Positions 41,483 to 48,865 of a DNA stretch of 48,865 nt are shown here, one piece after another (position 1 is the stretch's first letter; each line of letters opens with the position of its first letter). The position numbers and the translations under genes were made by a program. The stretch comes from Candidatus Levyibacteriota bacterium (GTDB lineage Bacteria; Patescibacteria; Microgenomatia; Levybacterales; UBA12049). The stretch lies in assembly GCA_027334565.1 (NCBI GenBank), contig DAHWUP010000005.1, forward strand, positions 1 to 48,865. Reading direction: 5' to 3'. Under the pieces are notes generated by a model. It saw nothing but the letters and a program-made list of their open reading frames with translations. It was not told the DNA's origin and did no database searches.

Positions 41483-42475
41483 ATGTCTTTACCAAAAAAG
41501 CCAAGAATCGTAGTGATCGGCGGAGGAACGGGGTCGTTCGTCGCATTATCCGGCTTAAAAAAATACCCGGTAGATCTAACCGCTATCATTACCATGATGG
41601 ATAGCGGCGGATCAAGCGGAAGACTGCGGGACGAGTTGGGCGTCCTTCCTCCCGGTGATGTCAGGCAATGTCTGGTAGCTCTAGCGACCTCTCCCAAGCT
41701 TTTAAGAGAAATGTTCAACTACCGGTTCGAAGCGGGAGAGCTTAAAGGCCACACTTTCGGCAACATCTTTCTGTCAACCCTTGCCAAAACCACGGGGAGC
41801 ATGAAGAAAGCAATAGCCGAAGTGGGCAGAATCTTAAGGATCCAGGGAAGAGTGGTTCCCGTTACTTATGCCAAAGGCGATTTATGCGTCGAACTTGAAG
41901 ACGGAAGGATAATCGAGGGGGAAACGCATATCGACGAGGTAGAGAAAAGAGAGAAAAGAGCAAAGATCGTGCGCGCCTTCTTAAAACCTCAAGTCGATGC
42001 CAACCCGGATGCGGTTAAGGCGATTTTAAACGCGGACGCGATCGTCATCGGACCGGGGGACCTTTATACCAGCATCATTCCCAATCTTTTGGTCAAAGGT
42101 ATCGTCCCGGCGATCAAAAAATCCCGGGGAAAGAAGATCTTTGTCCTGAATCTAATGACCAAATACGGTCAAACCACCAAGCATAGCGCCAAGGATCATA
42201 TCGATGACCTTATTCGTTATCTGGGAAAAGAGACCGTGGAAGTGGTACTGGTGAATACCAAGACCCCCCGAAAGGAAACTCTGGCCTGGTACGAAGATTT
42301 TGAAGAGTATCCGGTCAAAGACGATCTGGGCGAAAGAGCAAAGTTTTCGATCGTTAGGGCAAACCTGATCCGCGACGTGGTCGTCAACCATAGCCCTTCC
42401 GACTCGCTGAAACGAAGCATAATAAGACACGATTCGGAGAAATTGGCTAAGGCCGTTTGGGATGTTGTAACTTAA
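41483..42475 (+). CDS. yvcK: YvcK/CofD-like gluconeogenesis and morphogenesis factor
   Basis: A 330-residue protein of the CofD-like fold: VIGGGTGSFVALSGL (11-25) binds nucleotide sugar, and DSGGSSGRLRDE (40-51) and PPGDVRQCL (57-65) are family signatures; HTFGNIFL and IGPGDLYTS follow. In Bacillus, YvcK binds UDP-GlcNAc and influences cell-wall synthesis and GlmS activity through its partners, so its position directly after glmS is functionally coherent (context inference). Confidence 0.88.
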   Translation: MSLPKKPRIVVIGGGTGSFVALSGLKKYPVDLTAIITMMDSGGSSGRLRDELGVLPPGDVRQCLVALATSPKLLREMFNYRFEAGELKGHTFGNIFLSTLAKTTGSMKKAIAEVGRILRIQGRVVPVTYAKGDLCVELEDGRIIEGETHIDEVEKREKRAKIVRAFLKPQVDANPDAVKAILNADAIVIGPGDLYTSIIPNLLVKGIVPAIKKSRGKKIFVLNLMTKYGQTTKHSAKDHIDDLIRYLGKETVEVVLVNTKTPRKETLAWYEDFEEYPVKDDLGERAKFSIVRANLIRDVVVNHSPSDSLKRSIIRHDSEKLAKAVWDVVT

Positions 42476-42508
42476 GAATATACAACCTCGTTTTGGACGC
42501 TTTTTGAG

Positions 42509-42537
42509 TTGAATCTAGATCGTTTGGGTATTATAAT
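42509..42537 (+). promoter_or_regulatory. Sigma70-type promoter, leaderless, for mraY
   Basis: TTGAAT (42509-42514), 17-nt spacer, TATAAT (42532-42537), then 7 nt to the ATG at 42545. The in-frame TTG at 42509 is the -35 box itself. Confidence 0.65.
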
Positions 42538-42544
42538 TAGGTTT

Positions 42545-43561
42545 ATGGCTCACCTGTTGGGACTTACCCTGCTTTCGTTGTTTTTAACGTCCGTTCTCAT
42601 CGTGCCGTTCATCGATTTTTTATACCGCATAAAACTTAAACGGCAACAGCAAAAAACCGTGGATTTATTCAATAAGCCTACGCCTTTTTTTGACAAATTC
42701 AACGCCTGGAAAGTAGGTACGCCTTTCGGAGGAGGGATACTCATAATTCTGGTGGTTTCGGCTCTTTTTTTATGGTCGTTCGGAATACTCGACATACCCG
42801 TAAACGGCTGGGAATTGTTCGTGATCTTATTTACCTTCATCGGTTTCGGCGTCTTAGGACTTTATGATGATCTCAAAAAGCTGGTCAACGGAAATTCAAA
42901 ACTTCCCTTTTTCGGTTTAAGATTCAGGCATAAATTCCTTTTGCAGTGCATACTGGCGATAATTCCGTCCGTCGTTTTATATTTTAATTTAGGCTATAGC
43001 TTTTTATTCGTGCGAGGGATTGGACAGATTCCCATAGGGCTTTTATATATTCCGTTTGCGGCTTTTGCGATCGTGTCTTTTACCAACGCTTTTAACATCG
43101 CCGACGGACTGGACGGACTGGCGCCCGGACTTTTACTGATCGCTCTGGTTTCTTTTCTGGCAATTTCCTATACAAATGTCGATCCGGCGTTGGGAATTTT
43201 CATCGCCATTTTGATGGGAAGCGTCGCGGCGTTTTTATATTTCAACGTATATAAAGCCCGTATTTGGCTAGGCGATGTCGGCTCGATGTCTTTGGGTGCC
43301 GCTCTGGCAATTATCGGACTTTTAACCGGAAAGGTTTTGGCGCTGGTGGTTATCGGAGGCGTTTTCGTGCTTGAGGTCGGCTCTTCTTTGATCCAAATTC
43401 TGGGTAAGAAATTTTTAAAGCGAAAACTTTTGCCGGTCGCTCCTCTTCATTTATATTTTCAAAAAAGAGGCTGGGACGAGCCGAAAGTGGTTATGCGCGC
43501 ATGGTGGCTGGGTGCGGTATTCGCGATTTTGGGATTATTCCTCGCTCAAATTAGACAATGA
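42545..43561 (+). CDS. mraY: Phospho-N-acetylmuramoyl-pentapeptide transferase
   Basis: A 338-residue integral membrane enzyme with about ten helices that makes lipid I from UDP-MurNAc-pentapeptide and undecaprenyl phosphate. Asp-rich LYDDLKK, NAFNIADGLDGLAPG and WLGDVGSMSLGAAL carry the catalytic aspartates, and PLHLYFQKRGWDEPKV replaces the PLHHHFE histidine motif of MraY (only the first His is kept). The start at 42545 is set by the promoter. It overlaps ftsW by ATGA. Confidence 0.88.
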   Translation: MAHLLGLTLLSLFLTSVLIVPFIDFLYRIKLKRQQQKTVDLFNKPTPFFDKFNAWKVGTPFGGGILIILVVSALFLWSFGILDIPVNGWELFVILFTFIGFGVLGLYDDLKKLVNGNSKLPFFGLRFRHKFLLQCILAIIPSVVLYFNLGYSFLFVRGIGQIPIGLLYIPFAAFAIVSFTNAFNIADGLDGLAPGLLLIALVSFLAISYTNVDPALGIFIAILMGSVAAFLYFNVYKARIWLGDVGSMSLGAALAIIGLLTGKVLALVVIGGVFVLEVGSSLIQILGKKFLKRKLLPVAPLHLYFQKRGWDEPKVVMRAWWLGAVFAILGLFLAQIRQ

Positions 43562-44622
43562 AAAGAACAGACGTGATCCTGCTTGCCTGTGTTCTATTCC
43601 TGACGTTTTTCGGTTTGTACATGATCTACGATGCCTCGTCTTATGTCGCATTCCGCGATTTTTTGGACAAATACCATTACGTAAAAGAACAGATCTTTTG
43701 GATCTTCTTAGGAATTTTGGCCATGGGTTTTTTTTCGCGTTTTGATTACCACCGTTTTTATAACCTTGCGATACCGATACTGGTTATCGCCATAGCTCTT
43801 CTTTGCGCGGTTTTTGTGCCGGGTATCGGGGTTAAGCTTCTGGGTGCTAAAAGATGGATAAACTTGCGTTTTACTTTGCTTCAGCCGTCGGAGTTTATGA
43901 AGCTTGCGCTTTCTATTTATCTTGCGGCCTGGTTTTCCAACAAGGAGAAGGGCAGGCTCTGGGCCTTTCTGACCTTATTATCGATTATTATCGCGCTGGT
44001 GGTGCTTGAGCCGGACATGGGAACCGCGGTTATAGTTCTTTTTGAGGGTATAGTCCTGTATTTTTTATCAGGCGCAAAGATCTTTTATTTCATAACGATG
44101 GCACCGGTGATCGCGGTGGTGGGTTTCATCGCCGCCAAACTCGAGCCCTACCGCGCGGCAAGGCTGACGTCGTTTTTGAACGTGAATACCGATTTAAGCA
44201 CCACTTCTTATCATGTCAAACAGATATTGATCGCTTTAGGTTCGGGCGGATTGTTCGGTGTCGGTTTGGGTAATTCCATGCAAAAGTATGCCTATCTTCC
44301 CGAAAATACGACCGATTCGATTTTTGCCATCATTGCGGAAGAGCTGGGGTTTTTGGGCGCGGTTTTGGTGATCGGATTGTTCATACTGGTCATCTGGCGC
44401 GGTTTTCGGATCGCTACCAACGCCAAAGACATGTTCGGTAAGCTTCTTACCGGAGGAATAATCTCGTTTTTGGCGGGACAGATCCTTATCAACCTGGCGG
44501 CCCAGACATCGCTTCTTCCTTTGACTGGAATTCCCCTGCCGTTTATTTCCTACGGCGGCTCGGCACTGATAATTAACTTATCGGCAATCGGAATTTTACT
44601 TAATGTTCAAAGACAGTCATAA
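43558..44622 (+). CDS. ftsW: SEDS peptidoglycan polymerase FtsW
   Basis: A 354-residue SEDS protein with about ten membrane helices. RWINLRFTLLQPSEFMKLAL (about 100-119) with the QPSE motif, LEPDMGTAV with the catalytic acidic residue, and PLPFISYGGSALI near the C-terminus are diagnostic. It polymerises lipid II at the septum together with FtsI; the location between mraY and murG is the usual FtsW place. Confidence 0.93.
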   Translation: MKRTDVILLACVLFLTFFGLYMIYDASSYVAFRDFLDKYHYVKEQIFWIFLGILAMGFFSRFDYHRFYNLAIPILVIAIALLCAVFVPGIGVKLLGAKRWINLRFTLLQPSEFMKLALSIYLAAWFSNKEKGRLWAFLTLLSIIIALVVLEPDMGTAVIVLFEGIVLYFLSGAKIFYFITMAPVIAVVGFIAAKLEPYRAARLTSFLNVNTDLSTTSYHVKQILIALGSGGLFGVGLGNSMQKYAYLPENTTDSIFAIIAEELGFLGAVLVIGLFILVIWRGFRIATNAKDMFGKLLTGGIISFLAGQILINLAAQTSLLPLTGIPLPFISYGGSALIINLSAIGILLNVQRQS

Positions 44623-44625
44623 CTT

Positions 44626-45714
44626 ATGAAAATCTTAATCACAGGAGGCCATCTGACGCCGGCCTTGGCAGTTATCGAACAGCTCGGCAAAAATAGGGTG
44701 TATTACGCCGGAAGAAAGTATTCCTTCGAAGGGGAGGAGGCCCTATCGTTTGAATATCGGGAAATTGAAAGGCTTAAGATCCCTTTTCTTGAGCTTAAAA
44801 CAGGCAGGTTGCAGAGAAAATTTACCAGATTCACTCTGGTTTCGCTTCTTAAACTCCCGCCGGGATTTTTGCGCGCTTATCGGATTTTAAAAAAGGTCAA
44901 ACCCGACGTGGTCCTTTGTTTTGGCAGTTACGTGTCGGTTCCGGTTGGAATCGTTGCCAAGCTTATGAACATACCCTTGGTCATACACGAACAAACCCTG
45001 GAAGTCGGTTTCGCCAACAGGATATTGTCCAATTTTGCCGACAAGGTGTGCATTTCGTTCGAATCGTCCCGGAAATATTTTCCGAAAGAAAAATGCGTTT
45101 TGACCGGTAATCCCCTGCGTAAGACAATTAAGGACAAAACAAATCTCGTAGCGCAAAACAACCGTATCTATGTTAGCGGCGGTAGTACCGGTTCGCACGT
45201 GATCAATAAGCTGGTCGAGCAAACTTTGACAAGACTTTTATCAAAGTTTACTATCGTCCACCAAACCGGTGATTCCCGAAAATTCCGGGATTTTGACAGA
45301 CTTTTAAAAATCAAAAACGGCTTGGATAAAAAACTGGCCGAAAGGTATCAACCGGTTAAATTTTTATCACCCGACGAATCCAGTTCGGAAATGGCAAAGG
45401 CCTCTTTTTTTGTCGGACGTTCGGGCATCAACACGGTCTGCGAACTTATTTATTTAAATAAGCCGGCACTACTTGTTCCGCTTGCCGTTTCGCAACGGAA
45501 CGAACAATTAAAAAACGCGGAATATCTTAAAAACTTAGGCCTTTCCGAGGTATGCCGGGAAGAAGGATTAACCGCCCAAAAGTTTGCGGAAAGTATAATT
45601 TTGCTAAGCGAAAATTTGACAAAATACAAATTGAACAAAAACGTTTTAATAAACGACGCGGCTTTAAATGTAATAAAAGTTTTAAACGATGTTCACGCGC
45701 AAAAGAATCCCTAA
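44626..45714 (+). CDS. murG: UDP-N-acetylglucosamine--lipid I GlcNAc transferase MurG
   Basis: A 362-residue GT28 enzyme forming lipid II. ITGGHLTPALA (5-15) is a compact version of the GGTGGHVFPAL loop, having lost about three residues; FGSYVSVPVGI (about 103-113), IHEQTLEVG (about 120-128) and the donor-site SGGSTGSHVIN (about 184-194) and GRSGINTVCELIY follow. The family's usual activity is clear despite the shortened first loop. Confidence 0.9.
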   Translation: MKILITGGHLTPALAVIEQLGKNRVYYAGRKYSFEGEEALSFEYREIERLKIPFLELKTGRLQRKFTRFTLVSLLKLPPGFLRAYRILKKVKPDVVLCFGSYVSVPVGIVAKLMNIPLVIHEQTLEVGFANRILSNFADKVCISFESSRKYFPKEKCVLTGNPLRKTIKDKTNLVAQNNRIYVSGGSTGSHVINKLVEQTLTRLLSKFTIVHQTGDSRKFRDFDRLLKIKNGLDKKLAERYQPVKFLSPDESSSEMAKASFFVGRSGINTVCELIYLNKPALLVPLAVSQRNEQLKNAEYLKNLGLSEVCREEGLTAQKFAESIILLSENLTKYKLNKNVLINDAALNVIKVLNDVHAQKNP

Positions 45715-46102
45715 AAGCGAAAGACGACGCTTAAGATTGAAAAGATTGGTTTTGGGTATTTTAGTCATACTTCTGGTTTTGTTATCGGTTTTGGTTTTAG
45801 AGCATTTGACATTGCAAAAACCGGTCCTTGTCAACCCCGTTGTTAAAAGTGTCCTGACTCCGGTCGATGTTCTAAGTAAAGCGTTATCGGCTGAGAACAT
45901 CGGTTTTACCAACATCGTCGCTTCGCCGGACGGCACCCTGACCGTTTTTTTGACCGACAACGGTGAAGTAATTTTGTCTTCAAAACAAGACATTCGTCAA
46001 CAAGTAGCCTCTTTACAATTAATACTTTCTAGTCTTACAATAGAAGGGAAGAAACTCAAAAGTTTAGATTTAAGATTTGATAGGCCCGTAATTTCGTTTT
46101 AA
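45689..46102 (+). CDS. Minimal FtsQ/DivIB-like division protein
   Basis: A 137-residue protein with a very basic cytoplasmic N-terminus (RKRIPKSERRRLRLKR), one membrane helix (about 20-38) and an extracytoplasmic domain of about 95 residues ending in LKSLDLRFDRPVISF, which resembles the end of the FtsQ beta domain (iDLR...). FtsQ normally has 240-280 residues with a POTRA domain before the beta domain; here there is no room for a POTRA. The position between murG and ftsA is that of ftsQ. The identification rests on position, topology and that short C-terminal motif. The gene overlaps murG by 26 nt. Confidence 0.65.
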   Translation: MFTRKRIPKSERRRLRLKRLVLGILVILLVLLSVLVLEHLTLQKPVLVNPVVKSVLTPVDVLSKALSAENIGFTNIVASPDGTLTVFLTDNGEVILSSKQDIRQQVASLQLILSSLTIEGKKLKSLDLRFDRPVISF

Positions 46103-46107
46103 TATTT

Positions 46108-47400
46108 ATGAGTGAAGGAAAAATAGTCGTTTGTATCGATATCGGTACCTCTAAAATCGTGACCCTGATTGCCAAAGTTGACGAACAAGTGAACGTGTTG
46201 GGGGTTTCGGAAACCTTGGCCAACGGCATCAAAAAAGGTCAGATCGTTGACATCGACGAAGCGGTGGTTTCGATAAACAATTCGCTCGAGGCGGCCGAAA
46301 GGATGGCCGGTTATTCCGCATCGCACGTGGTCGCTTCGATAGGCGGCAGCCATATCGAATCGCAGAATTCAAGAGGTGTGGTGGCGGTGGCAAGGCCTGA
46401 AGGCGAGATCACCGAAAGCGATCTTACCAGGGTGTTCGATGCAGCCAAGGCGGTAAGTCTTCCTTCAAGCAGGGAAATCATTCACGTTCTGCCGCGAAGC
46501 TATATCGTCGACGGACAGGAAGGTATAAAAGACCCTATAGGTATGACCGGAGTGAGGCTTGAGGTCGATACGCATATCATCACCGCCAACGCCGTTTCCA
46601 TTAAAAACATGGGAAAAGCTTTTTCCGATGTCGGCGTAGACCTTGACGCGGTGGTGTTTTCAGGTTACGCCAGTTCTCTGGCGACACTGTCGGAGACCGA
46701 AAAAGAGTTGGGAGTGGTACTGGTCGACATCGGGGCAGGCACGACCGATATCTCGATTTATGTGGACGGTTCGGTCGCATATTCTTCGGTACTTCCTATC
46801 GGTGCAAGGCATATCACCAACGACCTTGCCATAGGACTTCGTATTTCTTTGGAGTCGGCGGAAAAGATAAAGTTGTTTCTCTCCAATCCGGTCAAAAAAC
46901 CGGTTCGCATCGGTGAAACAGGCGAAGAAAAGTTAGAGGAGCATACCGGGGATGAGATCGACCTTACCGATTTGAATTTGACCGAGGAGCTTAAGAAAGT
47001 TTCCAAAAAAACTCTTGTGGACGGGATCATCAGACCAAGGCTTAACGAAATCTTCACGATGGTCGGTATCGAGATCAAAAAAAGCGGATTCGTCGGACAG
47101 ACTCCGTCCGGAATCGTAATCACCGGCGGCGGAGCCAGAACGGTCGGGGTGACCGAAGCCGCCAAACGAATGTTGACCATGCCGGTCCGGGTTGCCATCC
47201 CTGCCAATATCAAAGGTATCATCGACGAGATCCAGGAACCGTCGTTTTCTACCGTTATCGGTTTGGCGGTTTACGCCGGCACGCTGGATGTTCAAGCGTC
47301 CCTTCCGTTCGGATTTTCCCTTCCGCATCTTCCCGGAATATCCCTTAATAATAAGATGCTCTCAAAAGTGATCGGGTTCATAAAATCATTCTTGCCTTAA
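46108..47400 (+). CDS. ftsA: Cell division protein FtsA
   Basis: A 430-residue actin-like ATPase tethering the Z-ring to the membrane. Phosphate-1 motif IDIGTSKIV (10-18), the SHVVASIGGSHI region of the 1C domain (about 70-81), phosphate-2 VDIGAGTTDISIY (about 206-218) and adenosine site VITGGGART are clear. The C-terminal end (LSKVIGFIKSFLP) is the amphipathic membrane-targeting helix. Confidence 0.94.
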   Translation: MSEGKIVVCIDIGTSKIVTLIAKVDEQVNVLGVSETLANGIKKGQIVDIDEAVVSINNSLEAAERMAGYSASHVVASIGGSHIESQNSRGVVAVARPEGEITESDLTRVFDAAKAVSLPSSREIIHVLPRSYIVDGQEGIKDPIGMTGVRLEVDTHIITANAVSIKNMGKAFSDVGVDLDAVVFSGYASSLATLSETEKELGVVLVDIGAGTTDISIYVDGSVAYSSVLPIGARHITNDLAIGLRISLESAEKIKLFLSNPVKKPVRIGETGEEKLEEHTGDEIDLTDLNLTEELKKVSKKTLVDGIIRPRLNEIFTMVGIEIKKSGFVGQTPSGIVITGGGARTVGVTEAAKRMLTMPVRVAIPANIKGIIDEIQEPSFSTVIGLAVYAGTLDVQASLPFGFSLPHLPGISLNNKMLSKVIGFIKSFLP

Positions 47401-47448
47401 GCCACAATTTAAGGACCTGCCCAAGATCTTGCCCGGGGCTTATAAAAG

Positions 47449-47477
47449 TTGCAAATTCGGTTTCAATTTGCTAGTAT
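47449..47477 (+). promoter_or_regulatory. Possible ftsZ promoter
   Basis: TTGCAA (47449-47454), 17-nt spacer, TAGTAT (47472-47477); 15 nt to the ATG. Both boxes match consensus at 4 of 6 positions. It overlaps the inverted repeat GCAAATT (47451-47457) / AATTTGC (47465-47471). A 10-bp palindrome CAAGATCTTG lies upstream at 47422-47431. Confidence 0.4.
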
Positions 47478-47492
47478 GCCGGTTATAAGAAT

Positions 47493-48623
47493 ATGTTGAT
47501 CAAACCGCAGACCACAAACTTCGCAAAAATCCGTGTGATGGGTATCGGCGGCGGCGGCGGGAATGCTTTAAATTCGATGATCTCCCAAAGTACCATTCAG
47601 GGAGTTGACTTTATTGCTATAAACACCGACGCACAGGCTTTGCTTTTAAACCAGTCCGCCACCAAAATGCAGATCGGCGAAAACCTGACCAAGGGTTTGG
47701 GTTCGGGCGGGAATCCCGATATCGGCAAGGAAGCGGCCGAAGAATCGTATGAAAAACTCAAGGAACTTATCGACGGAACCGACATGGTTTTTCTGGCAGC
47801 CGGGATGGGCGGCGGAACGGGAACCGGCTCCACTCCGGTCATCGCCAGGGCGGCCAAAGAAGTTGGAGCATTGACGGTGGCAGTGGTCACCAAGCCTTTC
47901 GCTTTTGAAGGCACCAGGAGAATGGTGGCAGCAGAGGACGGAATCGAAGATTTAAGGGATAAGGTCGATACGCTTATTGTGATACCCAACCAGAGGATTT
48001 TGGATGTGGTCGATAAAAAATTGTCGCTTCTTGAGGCATTCAAGGTTGCGGATTCAGTTTTAACGCAGGGTGTTCAGGGCATTTCCGATCTGATCACTTT
48101 GCCGGGGTTAATCAATGTGGATTTTGCGGATGTTCGGACCATCATGTCCAACGCCGGTTCGGCTTTGATGGGAATCGGAACCGGAGTCGGTGAAAACAGG
48201 GCGCAGGCGGCAGCCCGCGCGGCGGTTGCATCACCTTTACTGGAAATCAGTATGGACGGAGCAAGGGGAGTGTTATTCAATATCATCGGCGGACCGGACC
48301 TTACTATGAACGAGGTTGACGAAGCGGCCAAAATAGTCGCATCGGCGGCCGATCCGGATGCAAACATCATTTTCGGAGCAACCATCGACGAGAGCATGCA
48401 CGACCAGTTAAAGATAACGGTTATTGCTACAGGCTTTGATTCCACAAGACAAACGCTTAAAGAATTTATGACCCCGACTATCAACAGGGTGATGGAGCAG
48501 AATGAACCGACGCCCGCTCAAACCAACAGCATTCAGGAGCCGCCTATTCCGACGGAGGAGCCACCGTTGGAAGACGAGGACGACGCCTGGGACATTCCCG
48601 CTTTTTTAAGACAGAAGAACTAA
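47493..48623 (+). CDS. ftsZ: Cell division protein FtsZ
   Basis: A 376-residue tubulin-like GTPase forming the Z-ring. N-terminal VMGIGGGGGNALNSMI (15-30), tubulin signature GGGTGTG (106-112), TKPFAFEG and the T7 region NVDFADVRTIM are present. After about residue 325 comes a short acidic, proline-rich linker, and the C-terminal peptide DIPAFLRQK, which binds FtsA, is intact. It is separated from ftsA by 92 nt with a possible promoter of its own. Confidence 0.95.
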   Translation: MLIKPQTTNFAKIRVMGIGGGGGNALNSMISQSTIQGVDFIAINTDAQALLLNQSATKMQIGENLTKGLGSGGNPDIGKEAAEESYEKLKELIDGTDMVFLAAGMGGGTGTGSTPVIARAAKEVGALTVAVVTKPFAFEGTRRMVAAEDGIEDLRDKVDTLIVIPNQRILDVVDKKLSLLEAFKVADSVLTQGVQGISDLITLPGLINVDFADVRTIMSNAGSALMGIGTGVGENRAQAAARAAVASPLLEISMDGARGVLFNIIGGPDLTMNEVDEAAKIVASAADPDANIIFGATIDESMHDQLKITVIATGFDSTRQTLKEFMTPTINRVMEQNEPTPAQTNSIQEPPIPTEEPPLEDEDDAWDIPAFLRQKN

Positions 48624-48651
48624 AGTAATTAGCTTCAAATAGCTACTAATG

Positions 48652-48673
48652 GCACCAGAAATGGTGCTTTTTT
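48652..48673 (+). terminator. Intrinsic terminator after ftsZ
   Basis: GCACCA (48652-48657), GAAA loop, TGGTGC (48662-48667), then TTTTTT (48668-48673). A classical strong terminator closing the dcw cluster. Confidence 0.88.
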
Positions 48674-48718
48674 AATGCGTTGTGAGAAGCCAATAGAGGA
48701 GTACCTGGAGTAGTTTGC

Positions 48719-48744
48719 TGAGGCTTAGAGAAATCTAGGCCTCA
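48719..48744. terminator. Hairpin over the 3' end of the minus-strand gene
   Basis: TGAGGC-t-TAGA-gaaa-TCTA-g-GCCTCA forms an 11-pair stem (one T/G pair) with a GAAA loop. It includes the stop codon of the minus-strand gene (48735-48737). On the + strand it is followed by TTCGTTTT; on the minus strand there is no T-run. Confidence 0.4.
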
Positions 48745-48865
48745 TTCGTTTTAATGATTATCTTTAATTCATTATCTTTAAAAGTAACCAAATATTGGAA
48801 GCGTTTATCATTAGCAATTCTTAAATTATCTATCGCGTTTTTTATATTTTGAAGTGCTTCTTTAG
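48735..48865 (-). CDS. 3' end of an unidentified minus-strand gene (partial)
   Basis: On the minus strand an open frame enters from the window edge and stops at TAG (48735-48737), giving 42 residues. It has a helical part (LQNIKNAIDNL) followed by two beta-like strands (FQYLVTF, ELKIIIKT). Composition is protein-like and a hairpin covers the stop. No family can be named from this fragment. It converges with ftsZ. Confidence 0.45.
   Translation of the reverse strand, partial: KEALQNIKNAIDNLRIANDKRFQYLVTFKDNELKIIIKTNEA

Noticed and set aside
42509..42544. Upstream TTG start for mraY
   Set aside because: The TTG is the first part of a TTGAAT -35 box, and TATAAT follows at 17 nt, so translation from here is not possible on that transcript.
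46758..47222. 154-aa minus-strand ORF opposite ftsA
   Set aside because: Complementary to conserved FtsA motifs; low-complexity Ser/Pro-rich product typical of antisense frames.
1..48865. CRISPR array, tRNA or rRNA genes, transposase or phage genes
   Set aside because: No regularly spaced long repeats, no cloverleaf or rRNA-like stretch, and no transposase or integrase motifs were seen on reading through the window.
1..48865. UGA recoding as glycine
   Set aside because: Several conserved genes end at TGA in the right place (for example 17070-17072 and 20243-20245) and no conserved protein needs read-through.

Overview
The window looks like a chromosomal segment of a Candidate Phyla Radiation (Patescibacteria) bacterium, most likely of the Microgenomates group. 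This placement is inferred from gene content and order, not from a marker search: a compact division/cell-wall (dcw) cluster, a DUF4012 surface protein, a short RecO, an alpha2-type glycyl-tRNA synthetase, many GT2/GT4/GT-C glycosyltransferases, small proteins and almost no intergenic DNA. TGA ends many genes at the expected places, so the standard bacterial code (table 11) applies and the TGA=Gly code of Gracilibacteria/Absconditabacteria does not.

Region 1 (1-23107) is a surface-polysaccharide locus on the + strand. It holds an FkbM methyltransferase, GT2 and GT4 transferases, a second methyltransferase, two homologous large multi-spanning proteins (YfhO/AftD-like) flanking an unknown membrane protein, a DPM1/GtrB-like GT2, a half-length GT4, an O-acetyltransferase-like LbH protein, a 1053-residue O-antigen-ligase/GT-C fusion, a GT39-like transferase, a mannose-1-phosphate guanylyltransferase and an initiating polyprenyl-phosphate sugar transferase. 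The first 8 kb or so are clearly more AT-rich than the rest, which suggests a recently acquired part of the locus.

Region 2 (23121-29304) is mixed: a DUF4012 membrane protein, recO, glycyl-tRNA synthetase, a strong bidirectional terminator, a Crp/Fnr-type regulator (minus strand), a palindrome-rich intergenic stretch with a 29-codon ORF behind a perfect Shine-Dalgarno sequence, a dCMP deaminase (minus strand) and a small membrane-anchored protein.

Region 3 (29364-48673) is the dcw cluster: mraZ with a three-repeat MraZ box, rsmH, an ftsL-like gene, ftsI, a murF-like gene, a minus-strand DUF192 gene, a murE-like gene, murC, murA, a GlmU-like nucleotidyltransferase, glmS, yvcK, mraY, ftsW, murG, a very short ftsQ-like gene, ftsA and ftsZ, closed by a clear terminator. 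It covers UDP-GlcNAc supply, most of the lipid II pathway, septal synthesis and the Z-ring. No murB, murD or ddl is present. The last 130 bases carry the 3' end of an unidentified minus-strand gene.

The main unexpected signals are: a repeated arrangement in which a TATAAT-like box lies 6-8 nt before the ATG (leaderless mRNAs) at seven genes; heptanucleotide repeat tracts inside three neighbouring polysaccharide genes; the orphan 29-aa peptide gene next to the Crp/Fnr regulator and a cluster of GTTATAAC palindromes; and several reduced or fused proteins (half GT4, minimal FtsQ, Mur ligases without N-terminal domains, ligase/GT-C fusion).
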